Shown: piece by piece, positions 45,646 through 53,892 of the stretch | Position numbering within the stretch: position 1 is the first letter of the stretch | Layout of the letters: the number at the start of each line of letters is the position of its first letter | Source: Candidatus Hydrogenedentota bacterium | GTDB lineage: Bacteria; Hydrogenedentota; Hydrogenedentia; Hydrogenedentales; SLHB01 | Direction: 5' to 3' | Length of the DNA stretch: 64,000 bases | NCBI GenBank assembly: GCA_020848835.1 | Contig: JADLHJ010000033.1 | Coordinates: 1-64,000, forward strand | Program-made: the position numbers and the translations under genes | The notes under the pieces: generated by a model | What the model saw: only the letters and a program-made list of their open reading frames with translations | Database searches by the model: none | Told to the model about the DNA's origin: nothing

Positions 45646-46134
45646 TTGATAGAATTGCGCATTCGTAGGGCATCGCGCGAAGATCGCGGTGCGATCGAAC
45701 GATTGGTAGAATTGGGCGCGAAGGACGTGCGCAAGCGCATCGGGCCGCATCCATGTCCGGTGCCCATAGAAGATCTGGGCGCGCGGGGGGTCACGGCGCT
45801 CGTCGCCGAGGAACAAGAGAAAATTGTCGGCAGCGTGGCCTACCGCATTCGTGGCGGTCGCATGCATTTTTTCAATCTGGTTGTAGACGCGAAACACCGG
45901 AATAATGGCATTGCGAAAATGCTGGTCGCCGAGCTGGAGACGATTGCCCGTAACGCAAATGCGAAGCACATGACGCTGCAGACCATCGGCGAACTCGGCG
46001 TTGAGCAGTTGTTTGTGCGGTTCGGGTTCCGCGTGCAGAGTTCGAAGAAAGAGTTCCTTTTCGCGAACGACCGCGAAAACGCATTGACCACCGTGTATAT
46101 GGTAAAACGGTTGGGAAAGTTTCCAACCCCCTAG
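45646..46134 (+). CDS. GNAT-family N-acetyltransferase
   Basis: 162 residues. The acetyl-CoA loop is VVDAKHRNNGIAKMLVAELETIA (about 84-107; R-N-N-G-I-A), followed by ELGVEQLFVRFGFRVQS. The start is TTG with AAGGGA upstream; the N-terminus IELRIRRASREDRGAIERLV fits the first GNAT strand and helix. Lies 21 bases after the ROK gene and 21 bases before the deacetylase, so probably one transcript. The acceptor is unknown. Confidence 0.8.
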   Translation: MIELRIRRASREDRGAIERLVELGAKDVRKRIGPHPCPVPIEDLGARGVTALVAEEQEKIVGSVAYRIRGGRMHFFNLVVDAKHRNNGIAKMLVAELETIARNANAKHMTLQTIGELGVEQLFVRFGFRVQSSKKEFLFANDRENALTTVYMVKRLGKFPTP

Positions 46135-46155
46135 CTAGAAAGTGACGGAATATTC

Positions 46156-47007
46156 ATGGAATTTCACATGGCCTCGGCACAGCTCTTCGTGCCGGATGGA
46201 CTCGATACGGTAGCGGCGTTGGCCCGCACCACCCACATGGCGATCGGCGCGCACCAGGACGATCTCGAAATCATGGCCTACGACGGGATCATCAAGTGCT
46301 TCCAGCAAACGGACAAATGGTTCTGCGGCGTTGTCGTGACCAATGGCAGCGGCTCACCGCGCGACGACGTGTATAGGAGCTATACCGACGAACAAATGCG
46401 CGAAGTCCGTATCATCGAGCAGAAGAAAGCCGCAATCGTCGGTGAATACGGATCACAACTCCTGCTCGATTTTCCGAGCAAGGCGGTGAAAGACGGGGGC
46501 GACACGCGTGCGGCCGAGGACATCGCAAAACTCCTGCGCGCCGCGAAACCCGAGGTCGTTTACACGCACAACCTAACGGATAAACACGACACGCACATCG
46601 GCGTGACCCTCAAGGTAATTGAGGCCATTCGTTCCTTGCCAAAGAAAGACCGCCCCAAGTCGCTCTACGGCTGCGAAGTCTGGCGCGATCTCGATTGGAT
46701 GGTGGACAGCGACAAGGTCGCCTTCGATTGTTCCGCGCACGAAAATCTGCAGATGGCGCTCGTCTGTGTGTTCGACTCGCAAATCGCCGGCGGCAAACGC
46801 TACGACCTCGCCACCATGGGCCGCCGCCGCGCACACGCCACGTATCACACGTCGCACGCAACGGACAAAACCACCGGCATCACCTTCGGTATGGACCTCA
46901 CACCACTTATCACCGACGACGACAAAGACGTCGCCGATTACGCGCAGGAACTCATCCGCCGCTTCGCGACCGATGTAGCCGTCCGTATCGGCCAAATGCG
47001 TGGCTGA
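46156..47007 (+). CDS. PIG-L/LmbE-family deacetylase
   Basis: 283 residues. The zinc site appears as GAHQDDLE (His 33, Asp 36), a Q-for-P variant of the usual AHPDDxE, with THNLTDKHDTHIGV (His 138, 144, 147) completing it. Family members hydrolyse N-acetyl groups from amino sugars, for example in bacillithiol or mycothiol synthesis or in glycan breakdown. A second ATG at 46168 is possible. It is cytoplasmic by sequence. Co-directional with ROK and GNAT genes upstream and BtuF-like gene 15 bases downstream. Confidence 0.88.
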   Translation: MEFHMASAQLFVPDGLDTVAALARTTHMAIGAHQDDLEIMAYDGIIKCFQQTDKWFCGVVVTNGSGSPRDDVYRSYTDEQMREVRIIEQKKAAIVGEYGSQLLLDFPSKAVKDGGDTRAAEDIAKLLRAAKPEVVYTHNLTDKHDTHIGVTLKVIEAIRSLPKKDRPKSLYGCEVWRDLDWMVDSDKVAFDCSAHENLQMALVCVFDSQIAGGKRYDLATMGRRRAHATYHTSHATDKTTGITFGMDLTPLITDDDKDVADYAQELIRRFATDVAVRIGQMRG

Positions 47008-47022
47008 TCGCTCGTAGCACCC

Positions 47023-47934
47023 ATGCGCACGCCGAAGGACCGCTTATTCCATTCGGCGAAATCCATCGTGGCGTCGATCGGTCTGATTGCCCTCGCGCTT
47101 GGCTGCGATTCGAGTGGCGTCACCGAGAAGAATCTGCGCCATGGCGTTATCACGTTTGGTCCAAACCTTACCGAAACGGTCTACGCCCTCGGGCAAGGTG
47201 ATCGCATCGTCGGTGTGACGAATTTCTGCGATTATCCGCCCGAAGCGCAAACCAAGAAGCGCGTCGGTGGATACCTCGATCCCGATTTGGAAACGATCAC
47301 TGCACTCTCGCCCGAATTAATCATTCTTCCCGGCAAGATGGAAAAGCTCGCGCAACTCGCCGAACAGAATCACTTCAAAATTCTGAACGCTCACATGGAC
47401 GACATGACTTCGATCCACAGTAGCATCCGGGAGATCGGCACGGCGCTGAACTGCACGGACAAAGCCGAAACATTGCTTGCCAAAATCGAAAGCGATCTCG
47501 ATACGGTGCGCAAAGCGGTGAAAGACAAACCGCGTCTAAAGGTGCTGCTCATCAACACGCGCCCAAGCCACGACCTTAACAACATCTTCACCGTCGGCAA
47601 GCTGTCCTTCATGTCCGAACTGACGACGATTGCAGGCGGCGACAACATCTTCAACGACACCGAAAAGCCGTACTTCGAAGCGTCGAAAGAAAGCATTGTC
47701 GCGCGCGCTCCCGACGTGATCATCGAGTTCCACGCGGGCGAAAACATTTCTCCAGAAGAACAGGCGCGCTACATCGCCGACTGGAATGAACTCAACACCG
47801 TGCCCGCCGTGCAGAACAAGCGCGTGTACCTTTTCCTCGAATCCTACGGACTCCGCCCCGGCCCCCGCGTTGGCCTTATCGCCGCACAATTGGCGAAGAT
47901 GCTGCATCCCGATGTACCGTTGCCGGAGCCATGA
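47023..47934 (+). CDS. BtuF-like ABC importer substrate-binding lipoprotein
   Basis: 303 residues. A lipoprotein signal with lipobox LALGC (Cys 28) anchors it to the membrane. The mature part is a class III binding protein: ITFGPNLTETVYALGQGDRIVGVTNFCDYPPEA and GGYLDPDLETITALSPELIIL, close to cobalamin-binding BtuF; heme or siderophore binding is the alternative. Its stop codon overlaps the ATPase start by 4 bases (ATGA). No cobalamin riboswitch is apparent in the short gap upstream. Confidence 0.85.
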   Translation: MRTPKDRLFHSAKSIVASIGLIALALGCDSSGVTEKNLRHGVITFGPNLTETVYALGQGDRIVGVTNFCDYPPEAQTKKRVGGYLDPDLETITALSPELIILPGKMEKLAQLAEQNHFKILNAHMDDMTSIHSSIREIGTALNCTDKAETLLAKIESDLDTVRKAVKDKPRLKVLLINTRPSHDLNNIFTVGKLSFMSELTTIAGGDNIFNDTEKPYFEASKESIVARAPDVIIEFHAGENISPEEQARYIADWNELNTVPAVQNKRVYLFLESYGLRPGPRVGLIAAQLAKMLHPDVPLPEP

Positions 47935-48734
47935 ACCCTCTTATCGAAATGTCCGGCTGCTCCTTCGCATACGAGCCAGGCAAAACCGTTCTTGAACGCG
48001 TCAGCGCGCGGCTCGCCCCGGGCGAACTCCTCGGCATTGTCGGACCGAATGGCTGTGGAAAAAGTACGCTATTGCGCCTGCTGGCCGGCGTGTTGCGTCC
48101 AATATCCGGTCATGTGCGCATTGCGGACAAGGAAGCGGCATCATTGTCGCAGCTTCAGCGCGCACGCACTGTAGGCTTTCTTCCGCAGACCGTGAATCCC
48201 ATCTTTGCCATGCGCGTGCTCGACGCGGTGTGTCTCGGCCGGTTTCCACACGTCGGTGCATTCGGTACTTTAAGTCCGCACGATCGCGCGGTTGCCGATC
48301 GTTGTCTTACGGAAACAGAAACGGAATCGTTGCGCGATCGTGATTTCCTCTCGCTCTCCGGCGGCGAACGCCAGCGTGTGCTGCTCGCGAGCGTGCTCGC
48401 TCAGGAACCACGCGCGCTATTGCTCGATGAACCAACCTCTTCGCTAGACGTCCATCACCAGATCGAAATCTTCGCGCTGCTGCGGGACTTGCGCAGCGCC
48501 GAACGCGGCATCGCCGTCGTCACCCACGACATCAATCTCGCGGGACGCTTCTGCGACCGCATCGTGCTGTTGGGCCAATCCGCGCGCGGCGTCGTCGCAG
48601 AAGGGTCGCCCGTAGACGTACTCACAGAGCCATTGCTATCCAAAGCTTACGGCGCGCAGATTCGCGTGTGCCAGCATCCGCTCACAGGCACGCCATTGAT
48701 CACCGTGGATGCGCCGGCGGAGTCAAAGCGATGA
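47931..48734 (+). CDS. BtuD/FecE-type ABC importer ATPase
   Basis: 267 residues. Walker A GPNGCGKST, Q-loop region GFLPQTVN, signature LSGGERQR, Walker B LLLDEP and H-loop VTHD are all present. It energises cobalamin, heme or iron-chelate uptake from the cytoplasmic side. It overlaps its neighbours by 4 bases at both ends (ATGA), so the three importer genes are translationally coupled. Confidence 0.9.
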   Translation: MNPLIEMSGCSFAYEPGKTVLERVSARLAPGELLGIVGPNGCGKSTLLRLLAGVLRPISGHVRIADKEAASLSQLQRARTVGFLPQTVNPIFAMRVLDAVCLGRFPHVGAFGTLSPHDRAVADRCLTETETESLRDRDFLSLSGGERQRVLLASVLAQEPRALLLDEPTSSLDVHHQIEIFALLRDLRSAERGIAVVTHDINLAGRFCDRIVLLGQSARGVVAEGSPVDVLTEPLLSKAYGAQIRVCQHPLTGTPLITVDAPAESKR

Positions 48735-49753
48735 AGTCGCGCGTCATGATTACGGCCGCGAGCGTCGTCGTATGTTTACTGCTTATTCTCGCCAGCATCG
48801 CGATTGGTACCGAGTCGATCGATCTGCGCGCGGCGTTCGACCAATGGCGAACGGGTGCAACAAAGGGCAACGCGAGCGAGCTCAACATCATCGTTAACCT
48901 GCGCCTGCCCCGCACGCTGCTCGCGTTACTCGCAGGCGGCGGCCTGGCGCTCGCAGGTTGCGCATTCCAAGCCCTCTTGCGAAATCCCCTCGCGACGCCC
49001 TACACGCTCGGCATCGACAGTTTCGCCGCGCTCGGCGCGTACATGGCGACCGTATTCGGCGCGGGCACGGCGATGAATCTCGCAGGATTTTCCTTGGTGC
49101 AGGTAGCTGCATTCCTCTTCGCGGCATTTGACGTGTTAATTATCTACGCCATGGCCACGCGCGCCCGCCGCATGTCGCCGCTGGTTCTGCTGCTCGCAGG
49201 CGTTACGCTCGGGCTGCTCGCAAACTCCGGAATACTCTTCCTGCGCTATCTCGCGAAGCCCGAGCAATTGATCAACATGGATCGATGGCTCATGGGTGGT
49301 GTCGATCTGATTGGTTACGAACCTGTATTGACGCTGCTCATCGGCGTCACACCTTGCGCAATAATTTTATTGATGCAAGCCAGCCGCTACGATCAACTCG
49401 GCTTCGGCGAAGAACTCGCCGCGGGCCGCGGCGTCGATGTGCGCCGCCTACAAGTCACGACGTTTCTCGTCTGCTCGATCATGACCGGCGTCATTGTCTC
49501 AAAGGTAGGGCCAATCGGGTTTGTCGGACTCGTCGTGCCGCACGCCGTGCGTACCATCACTGGATCTCGTCACCGCGTGCTCATGCCCATGAGCATGGTC
49601 GCTGGCGGCGCCTTCCTCTGCCTCTGCGACATCATCGCCCGCAAAGCCATGACCGGCGAAACCCCCATCGGCATCATCACCTCAATCGTCGGCGCGCCAT
49701 TTTTTCTCTACCTGCTCGTGCGCCGCCGCTTCGCCGATTGGGACAACGCGTAA
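48731..49753 (+). CDS. FecCD/BtuC-type ABC importer permease
   Basis: About 340 residues with about ten membrane helices. Family segments LRLPRTLLALLAGGGLALAG, ALLRNPLATPYTLGID and KVGPIGFVGLVVPHAVR are present. Start ATG 48731 overlaps the ATPase stop; earlier in-frame sequence lacks membrane character. With the two preceding genes it forms a complete type II importer; cobalamin is the most likely substrate from the BtuF-like binding protein. It converges on the remnant of the sigma fusion. Confidence 0.9.
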   Translation: MKSRVMITAASVVVCLLLILASIAIGTESIDLRAAFDQWRTGATKGNASELNIIVNLRLPRTLLALLAGGGLALAGCAFQALLRNPLATPYTLGIDSFAALGAYMATVFGAGTAMNLAGFSLVQVAAFLFAAFDVLIIYAMATRARRMSPLVLLLAGVTLGLLANSGILFLRYLAKPEQLINMDRWLMGGVDLIGYEPVLTLLIGVTPCAIILLMQASRYDQLGFGEELAAGRGVDVRRLQVTTFLVCSIMTGVIVSKVGPIGFVGLVVPHAVRTITGSRHRVLMPMSMVAGGAFLCLCDIIARKAMTGETPIGIITSIVGAPFFLYLLVRRRFADWDNA

Positions 49754-49759
49754 CCGCTT

Positions 49760-50152
49760 TTATGGCGCTGTCAGCGTAATTGTGTTGGTTTCCTCCGCGA
49801 CAACTTCGACTTGTGTTGATGTGACGCGCATGCTCTCCAGTGCCTCGGCATCCGTCTCAACAGCCCGCGGCATGGCAGCAACAAACAACGTGTAGTGTCC
49901 GGGTTCAATGCCTTTGAGACTGAGCGAACCGTCTGCCTGCAACTCTTCTTCGCGGACGCTCTGCGAACGCAATGATTCCAGCGACTTGGCGGTCAGTTCA
50001 CTTACTTCGATGTTTCCTGGAACCAACGCCACGACTGCTTTTTCGCCGGAAGCCACTCCCGACAGTTTTACTTCTAGCGCTCCGCTTCCAATATCGAAAT
50101 CGAGTTGCGTCGTCGCATTCGGTTGAAGCTGCGCCTCTTGCGCACGCCCGAC
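49760..50152 (-). pseudogene. In-frame continuation of the ECF-sigma fusion beyond a TAG codon
   Basis: Directly after the TAG at 50155-50153 the same frame stays open for 130 codons to a TAA at 49762-49760. It reads VGRAQEAQLQPNATTQLDFD, then GVASGEKAVVALVPGNIEVS and GIEPGHYTLFVAAMP. This aligns with the C-terminus of the other sigma fusion (NTVELNFDLAGG, EGEKGALVFVSG, GLDPGKYTVFALAG). It is therefore the natural last domain of the upstream protein, cut off by a single codon. It could be a true nonsense mutation, a sequencing error or a readthrough site. Confidence 0.75.
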
Positions 50153-53100
50153 CTAATGCGACAACACCATGGCCGTCGCTGTTTGCGTTCCCTCTGGAAG
50201 ACCGGTAATGCGGTATTCGCCTTTCTCATTTGTTCTGCCGATGGCGTCCCCAACTACTACGTCCGTCAAACCCGCAGTGTGACCATTCACACGCACAACA
50301 CCTTCAAGTGTCGCGGTACCGCCAGCAAGTTCAAGATCTACTCGAACTGAAGAGCCGCCGCTCAATATCGCGGTTTTCCTCACCTCGCGACGCACTTCAA
50401 ATCCGTCCTCCGGGACTCCGCGCGTCGTCCCGACGCTGATCTCACCTGCAGGAACTCCTTCCACGCGATAATTTCCTTGAACGTCGGTAGTAACTTGCTT
50501 CTGGTTCACGGCTACGTTTGCCAGTTCCACGGGCTTGCCAAGGAAAGTGACCGTACCGGTAACGGTTCCTGTCGGTGCGTCGGGCAGATCCACGACAAGT
50601 CGCACATCGGACTTCGTTTGTCCGGCGGCGAGCGAGATCGCCTGCGTAGCCTGGGACGTAGAATTTGCATCGCCTTTTCTCGTTACGCGTAATGTGTACG
50701 TACTGGCGCGCAGCTTTGATAAGTAAAAGGTTCCACCTGCCCCCGTGATTGTCTCCGGCGCAAAACTTACCGGCTGCTCATCGTGTGCCCCGTCGCTCGA
50801 TTTGGGAGAATCGTTCCACAGCACATTCGATGAAGCGGAATCGGGCTCGGCACGCACGTTCATTCCTGCCAAGGGCCGCCCGTTGCGCGATACCACCTCG
50901 CCGGAAATTGCGCCCGCCGCTTCAATCTGTAGCGAGATGTTGGTATCAGCATGCGCAATGAGCTCTAAAGGTCCTGCAACCGCGCTCACCTCCGACTCGT
51001 GCGTTGCCTGAACAACGACGTCGGGCCACTGTTCGGGTATATAGACTATGAAGGCTCCATCTGCTTCCGTTTGCGCGACTACACGCCGCGAATCTCCATT
51101 GGGACGTGCGATTACCTGCGCCGAAGGAAGTGGTTCGCCATTCGAAGAAACCACCCTGCCCGCAAGATAGAACTTTCGGTCTACGGGAAAGTCCACTTTT
51201 TGCAAGACCTGCCCCGCTCGGATTTCTATCTCCTTTTTCGGGAAGGGTTGGGGGATCCCTCTGGGCTGCACTTCAATGGTAAACACAGCAGCACTCAACT
51301 GGGGGATGTCAAAACAGCCTCCTTCATCCGTAAGCACGTACGCGCCTTCGCCCGGACGTTCGGCGCTATATACGGACACAGGAGTCTTTGCGATTCCTTC
51401 TCCGGACGATGAATCGAACACGCGGCCCGTTACACCGCCATAGGCTTGGAGAATCAATTCCAGTCCGGCCACGGCCTGGCCATTTATTAACGGCACTTTG
51501 AGCGTAGCGTGCGGCAGCGCAAAGTTGTATGTAAAGCCGCGCTGTATGGGCAATACCACACACAGGCCCGCAGGGAGATCGTCGATCCGAAAATGTCCCT
51601 CAGCGTCCGTTTTATCGGTGTGCTCATTAACAAGGTTTGTTGACCCGTTCTCAATGTATGCACGGACTTCTACGCCAGGAACGGGATTTCTCGAAATGCC
51701 GTCGATCAGCGTGCCTTCAATCGACGCGCCCTTATGCAATACGACACGCGCATCCAAAGTTCCCGCTGGATAGAATGCCGTTTGTGTCTCATTAAATCCT
51801 TTCGCGCCGGCGACGATTCGATAGTCGCCTGTCCATAGCCGGTCAAATACAAATCTGCCGTCCGAGTCGGTCGTCACGGGCGATCGGTCCGCGTGCCACG
51901 ACAACGGGATTTGGCGGCTGGGAGATTTGGCGCCAGAATTAGCTGTCGTGACAATTGCAGCTTCAATCGGCGTTCCCGCTTCGTCAACGACAATGCCTCC
52001 CAACAACGCGCGCGGATGCAGCACGAGCTCTACCCAGGCTTGTTGCGACATCAAGTTGATCTGTAAATCGTTAACGTACGCATAGCCTATGGGCGTTTCG
52101 GCCTGAACGATAAGTCGATGGCGCGGGAAGATCGTGCGCGAGGCCACAACGATGGGGACTTTCTCCAGAACATAATTTCCGTTTGCATCGGATTCCGTGG
52201 ACATTTCCAGGGGCGGCACTGCTTCGTCGTCGAACACCAAATAGGAACCACGTTTCAATGTCACGATTGCTCCGGTTTGCGGTTTTCCCTCTTCGTTCAC
52301 AACGCGCCCGCGAAGCACGCCGTACTTCACCTCGTCTTCGCTGTTGACTTCGGGTGCAGCCTCGCTTGACTCGGGCTTCGTTGGCGTCGGGACTGTACCG
52401 TTCTCGCGTGACTCTGATTCGTTTACCGGAGGTCTATGGGCGATCGGCGTATATATCGGCTTGGGACGAAGAGCCGCAGCACCAAACCACATCAGCGCAA
52501 GCCCGAATATGAACAAACCACACACAACAACAAGTTTTTTGGTAAGTATTGCACCTGCAATGCTCACTGCAAGGGTTGACGCAGGTATCGACGGCAGCGT
52601 TGGCTGTTGCCAAGGCACCGTCATGGCGATAACCACTCCCTGGACTTTTGCGGCGCGATCTTTCGATACCGTGTCCAGCGCTTTGGATGTTCCGAGCCGA
52701 TCGACCATGCGGTGCCCTACGGCTTCGCGTGCCCGTTGCAATCGTTTGGAGGCTGCAGCTTTCGATATGCCAAGTATCGACGCGATCTCACGCAACGGCT
52801 TGCGCGACATGTAAAACAGAGCGAGCACTTCTCTGTCGTCGGGATTAAGGCGCTGAATCTCCGCGTGGAGAATCGCGAAAAGCTCTTCGTCCTCGTGCGT
52901 GGCTTCTACTGTGGCGGGAGTTCCAATGGCGCTAATTTGGACAACGACTTCGCCAAGACGCTTGCGTCGCAGCACATCAAAGCACCGGTTTCTCAGCACC
53001 GCAATCAACCAGGGCCCCAATGAATTCGCGCGCAGCTTGTCGAGCGATGTGAATGCCTTGATCAGCACATCCTGGGTAGCGTCCTCCGCATCGGCATGGT

Positions 53101-53233
53101 CGCCGAGGTGCGCATACGCCACGTTGTGAAGAATCGACCCGTAGCGTTCCACCAGCCCGCCAAAGGCCTCGGTGTCCCCTGCAAGGACACGGTCAACAAT
53201 TTGAAGATCGGTTAGCGGTCTTTTCCAAAACAT
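50153..53233 (-). CDS. ECF sigma factor fused to a membrane helix and many carboxypeptidase-regulatory-like repeats
   Basis: 1026 residues up to an in-frame TAG. Sigma region 2 at about 22-90 (HADAEDATQDVLIKAFTSL), region 4 at about 120-175 (PLREIASILGISKAAASKRL), one membrane helix at about 232-254 (KKLVVVCGLFIFGLALMWF), then a Pro/Glu-rich linker. About eight beta-sandwich repeats of the LRGRVVNEEGKPQTGAIVTL / DANGNYVLEKVP kind follow. Sigma domains should be cytoplasmic and the repeats outside. No anti-sigma gene adjoins. It is related in design to the fusion at 9.0-11.2 kb but much longer. The ATG is abutted by a small hairpin with the Shine-Dalgarno in its loop. Confidence 0.85.
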   Translation of the reverse strand: MFWKRPLTDLQIVDRVLAGDTEAFGGLVERYGSILHNVAYAHLGDHADAEDATQDVLIKAFTSLDKLRANSLGPWLIAVLRNRCFDVLRRKRLGEVVVQISAIGTPATVEATHEDEELFAILHAEIQRLNPDDREVLALFYMSRKPLREIASILGISKAAASKRLQRAREAVGHRMVDRLGTSKALDTVSKDRAAKVQGVVIAMTVPWQQPTLPSIPASTLAVSIAGAILTKKLVVVCGLFIFGLALMWFGAAALRPKPIYTPIAHRPPVNESESRENGTVPTPTKPESSEAAPEVNSEDEVKYGVLRGRVVNEEGKPQTGAIVTLKRGSYLVFDDEAVPPLEMSTESDANGNYVLEKVPIVVASRTIFPRHRLIVQAETPIGYAYVNDLQINLMSQQAWVELVLHPRALLGGIVVDEAGTPIEAAIVTTANSGAKSPSRQIPLSWHADRSPVTTDSDGRFVFDRLWTGDYRIVAGAKGFNETQTAFYPAGTLDARVVLHKGASIEGTLIDGISRNPVPGVEVRAYIENGSTNLVNEHTDKTDAEGHFRIDDLPAGLCVVLPIQRGFTYNFALPHATLKVPLINGQAVAGLELILQAYGGVTGRVFDSSSGEGIAKTPVSVYSAERPGEGAYVLTDEGGCFDIPQLSAAVFTIEVQPRGIPQPFPKKEIEIRAGQVLQKVDFPVDRKFYLAGRVVSSNGEPLPSAQVIARPNGDSRRVVAQTEADGAFIVYIPEQWPDVVVQATHESEVSAVAGPLELIAHADTNISLQIEAAGAISGEVVSRNGRPLAGMNVRAEPDSASSNVLWNDSPKSSDGAHDEQPVSFAPETITGAGGTFYLSKLRASTYTLRVTRKGDANSTSQATQAISLAAGQTKSDVRLVVDLPDAPTGTVTGTVTFLGKPVELANVAVNQKQVTTDVQGNYRVEGVPAGEISVGTTRGVPEDGFEVRREVRKTAILSGGSSVRVDLELAGGTATLEGVVRVNGHTAGLTDVVVGDAIGRTNEKGEYRITGLPEGTQTATAMVLSH

Positions 53234-53253
53234 AGTGTCTGCCCTCTGACACT
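53234..53253 (-). promoter_or_regulatory. Leader hairpin presenting the ribosome-binding site of the sigma fusion
   Basis: On the minus strand AGTGTC and GACACT (perfect 6-bp arms, 8-base loop) sit directly before the ATG. The loop contains AGAGGG, the only Shine-Dalgarno candidate. TATATA lies just upstream as a possible -10. It may be a translational switch or a DNA operator. Confidence 0.45.
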
Positions 53254-53336
53254 ATATACGAGCGAGCAGCCCAACCGAGGACAAAAAAGGCCAACAAACC
53301 TAGGAGAGGTTTTCGTGGCGGAGCCGAGCAGCGAGG

Positions 53337-53774
53337 CTATTTATCCGACCATTCGGCGACAACGGTACTGCTAAGCCCGCCGCGGGGTTTGCACACGATC
53401 TCGATCTTCATGCGCTTCGGTTTGCAGACTTTTACCAAATCATCGAGCATGCGATTCACCAAATGCTCGTACCAGATGCCGACATTGCGATACGACATGA
53501 GGTAGTACTTTAGCGAGCGCAATTCGATGCAGTCGCGATTGGGTGTATAGGTAATCGTCACGGTCGCGAAATCCGGCAGGCCGGAGAATGGACACACCGA
53601 TGTGAACTCATCGGTTGTGGTGATGATATCCACCTGTTTCGCGACCGGTTTGTCCGCGTATTCGTATGCAAAGCATTCGAGGCACGCGGTATCGATCGCC
53701 TCCGGCCCGCAAAAGGGGACGGACTTATCCAGCGCTTTGAACTGCTCCCGCGCCGATGGTATTGATTTATCCAT
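53337..53774 (-). CDS. queF: NADPH-dependent 7-cyano-7-deazaguanine reductase
   Basis: 145 residues, the short unimodular QueF type. The catalytic Cys is in FTSVCPFSGLPDFA (Cys 61, Asp 68), and the QueF signature ELRSLKYYLMSYRNVGI binds NADPH and substrate. It reduces preQ0 to preQ1 in queuosine biosynthesis. The ATG at 53774 is clear. No other queuosine gene is in the window. It is monocistronic by spacing, with 103 bases without a gene between it and the sigma fusion upstream of that gene's start, and a repeat cluster before its own start. Confidence 0.95.
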   Translation of the reverse strand: MDKSIPSAREQFKALDKSVPFCGPEAIDTACLECFAYEYADKPVAKQVDIITTTDEFTSVCPFSGLPDFATVTITYTPNRDCIELRSLKYYLMSYRNVGIWYEHLVNRMLDDLVKVCKPKRMKIEIVCKPRGGLSSTVVAEWSDK

Positions 53775-53796
53775 AATCTACTCCTAAGTCTAAGAT

Positions 53797-53862
53797 GAGC
53801 CGATTCGGAATTCGGCTCCACAACTCGCTCCCAATTCGCCGCGGCGAACCGGCTTGGGAACG
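53797..53862. repeat. Palindrome cluster: GAGCCGATTCGGAATTCGGCTC and decayed GCTTGGGAACG copy
   Basis: 53797-53818 is a near-perfect palindrome related to the one at 28444-28461. It is followed by TTCGCCGCGGCGAA (53834-53847, a perfect palindrome) nested between CTCCCAA and CTTGGGAACG, a degraded form of the 26040-26065 element. Confidence 0.65.
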
Positions 53863-53892
53863 CACACCTGCCAGATGCTCTGCTTCGCGCTC

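Noticed and set aside
47008..47022. Cobalamin riboswitch upstream of the BtuF-like gene
   Set aside because: The gap is only 15 bases and the preceding gaps in the string are about 20 bases, too short for this riboswitch.
50153..50155. TAG read as pyrrolysine or another recoded amino acid
   Set aside because: TAG ends several ordinary genes in the window and no suppressor or pyrrolysine tRNA is visible; mutation, error or simple readthrough are more likely.
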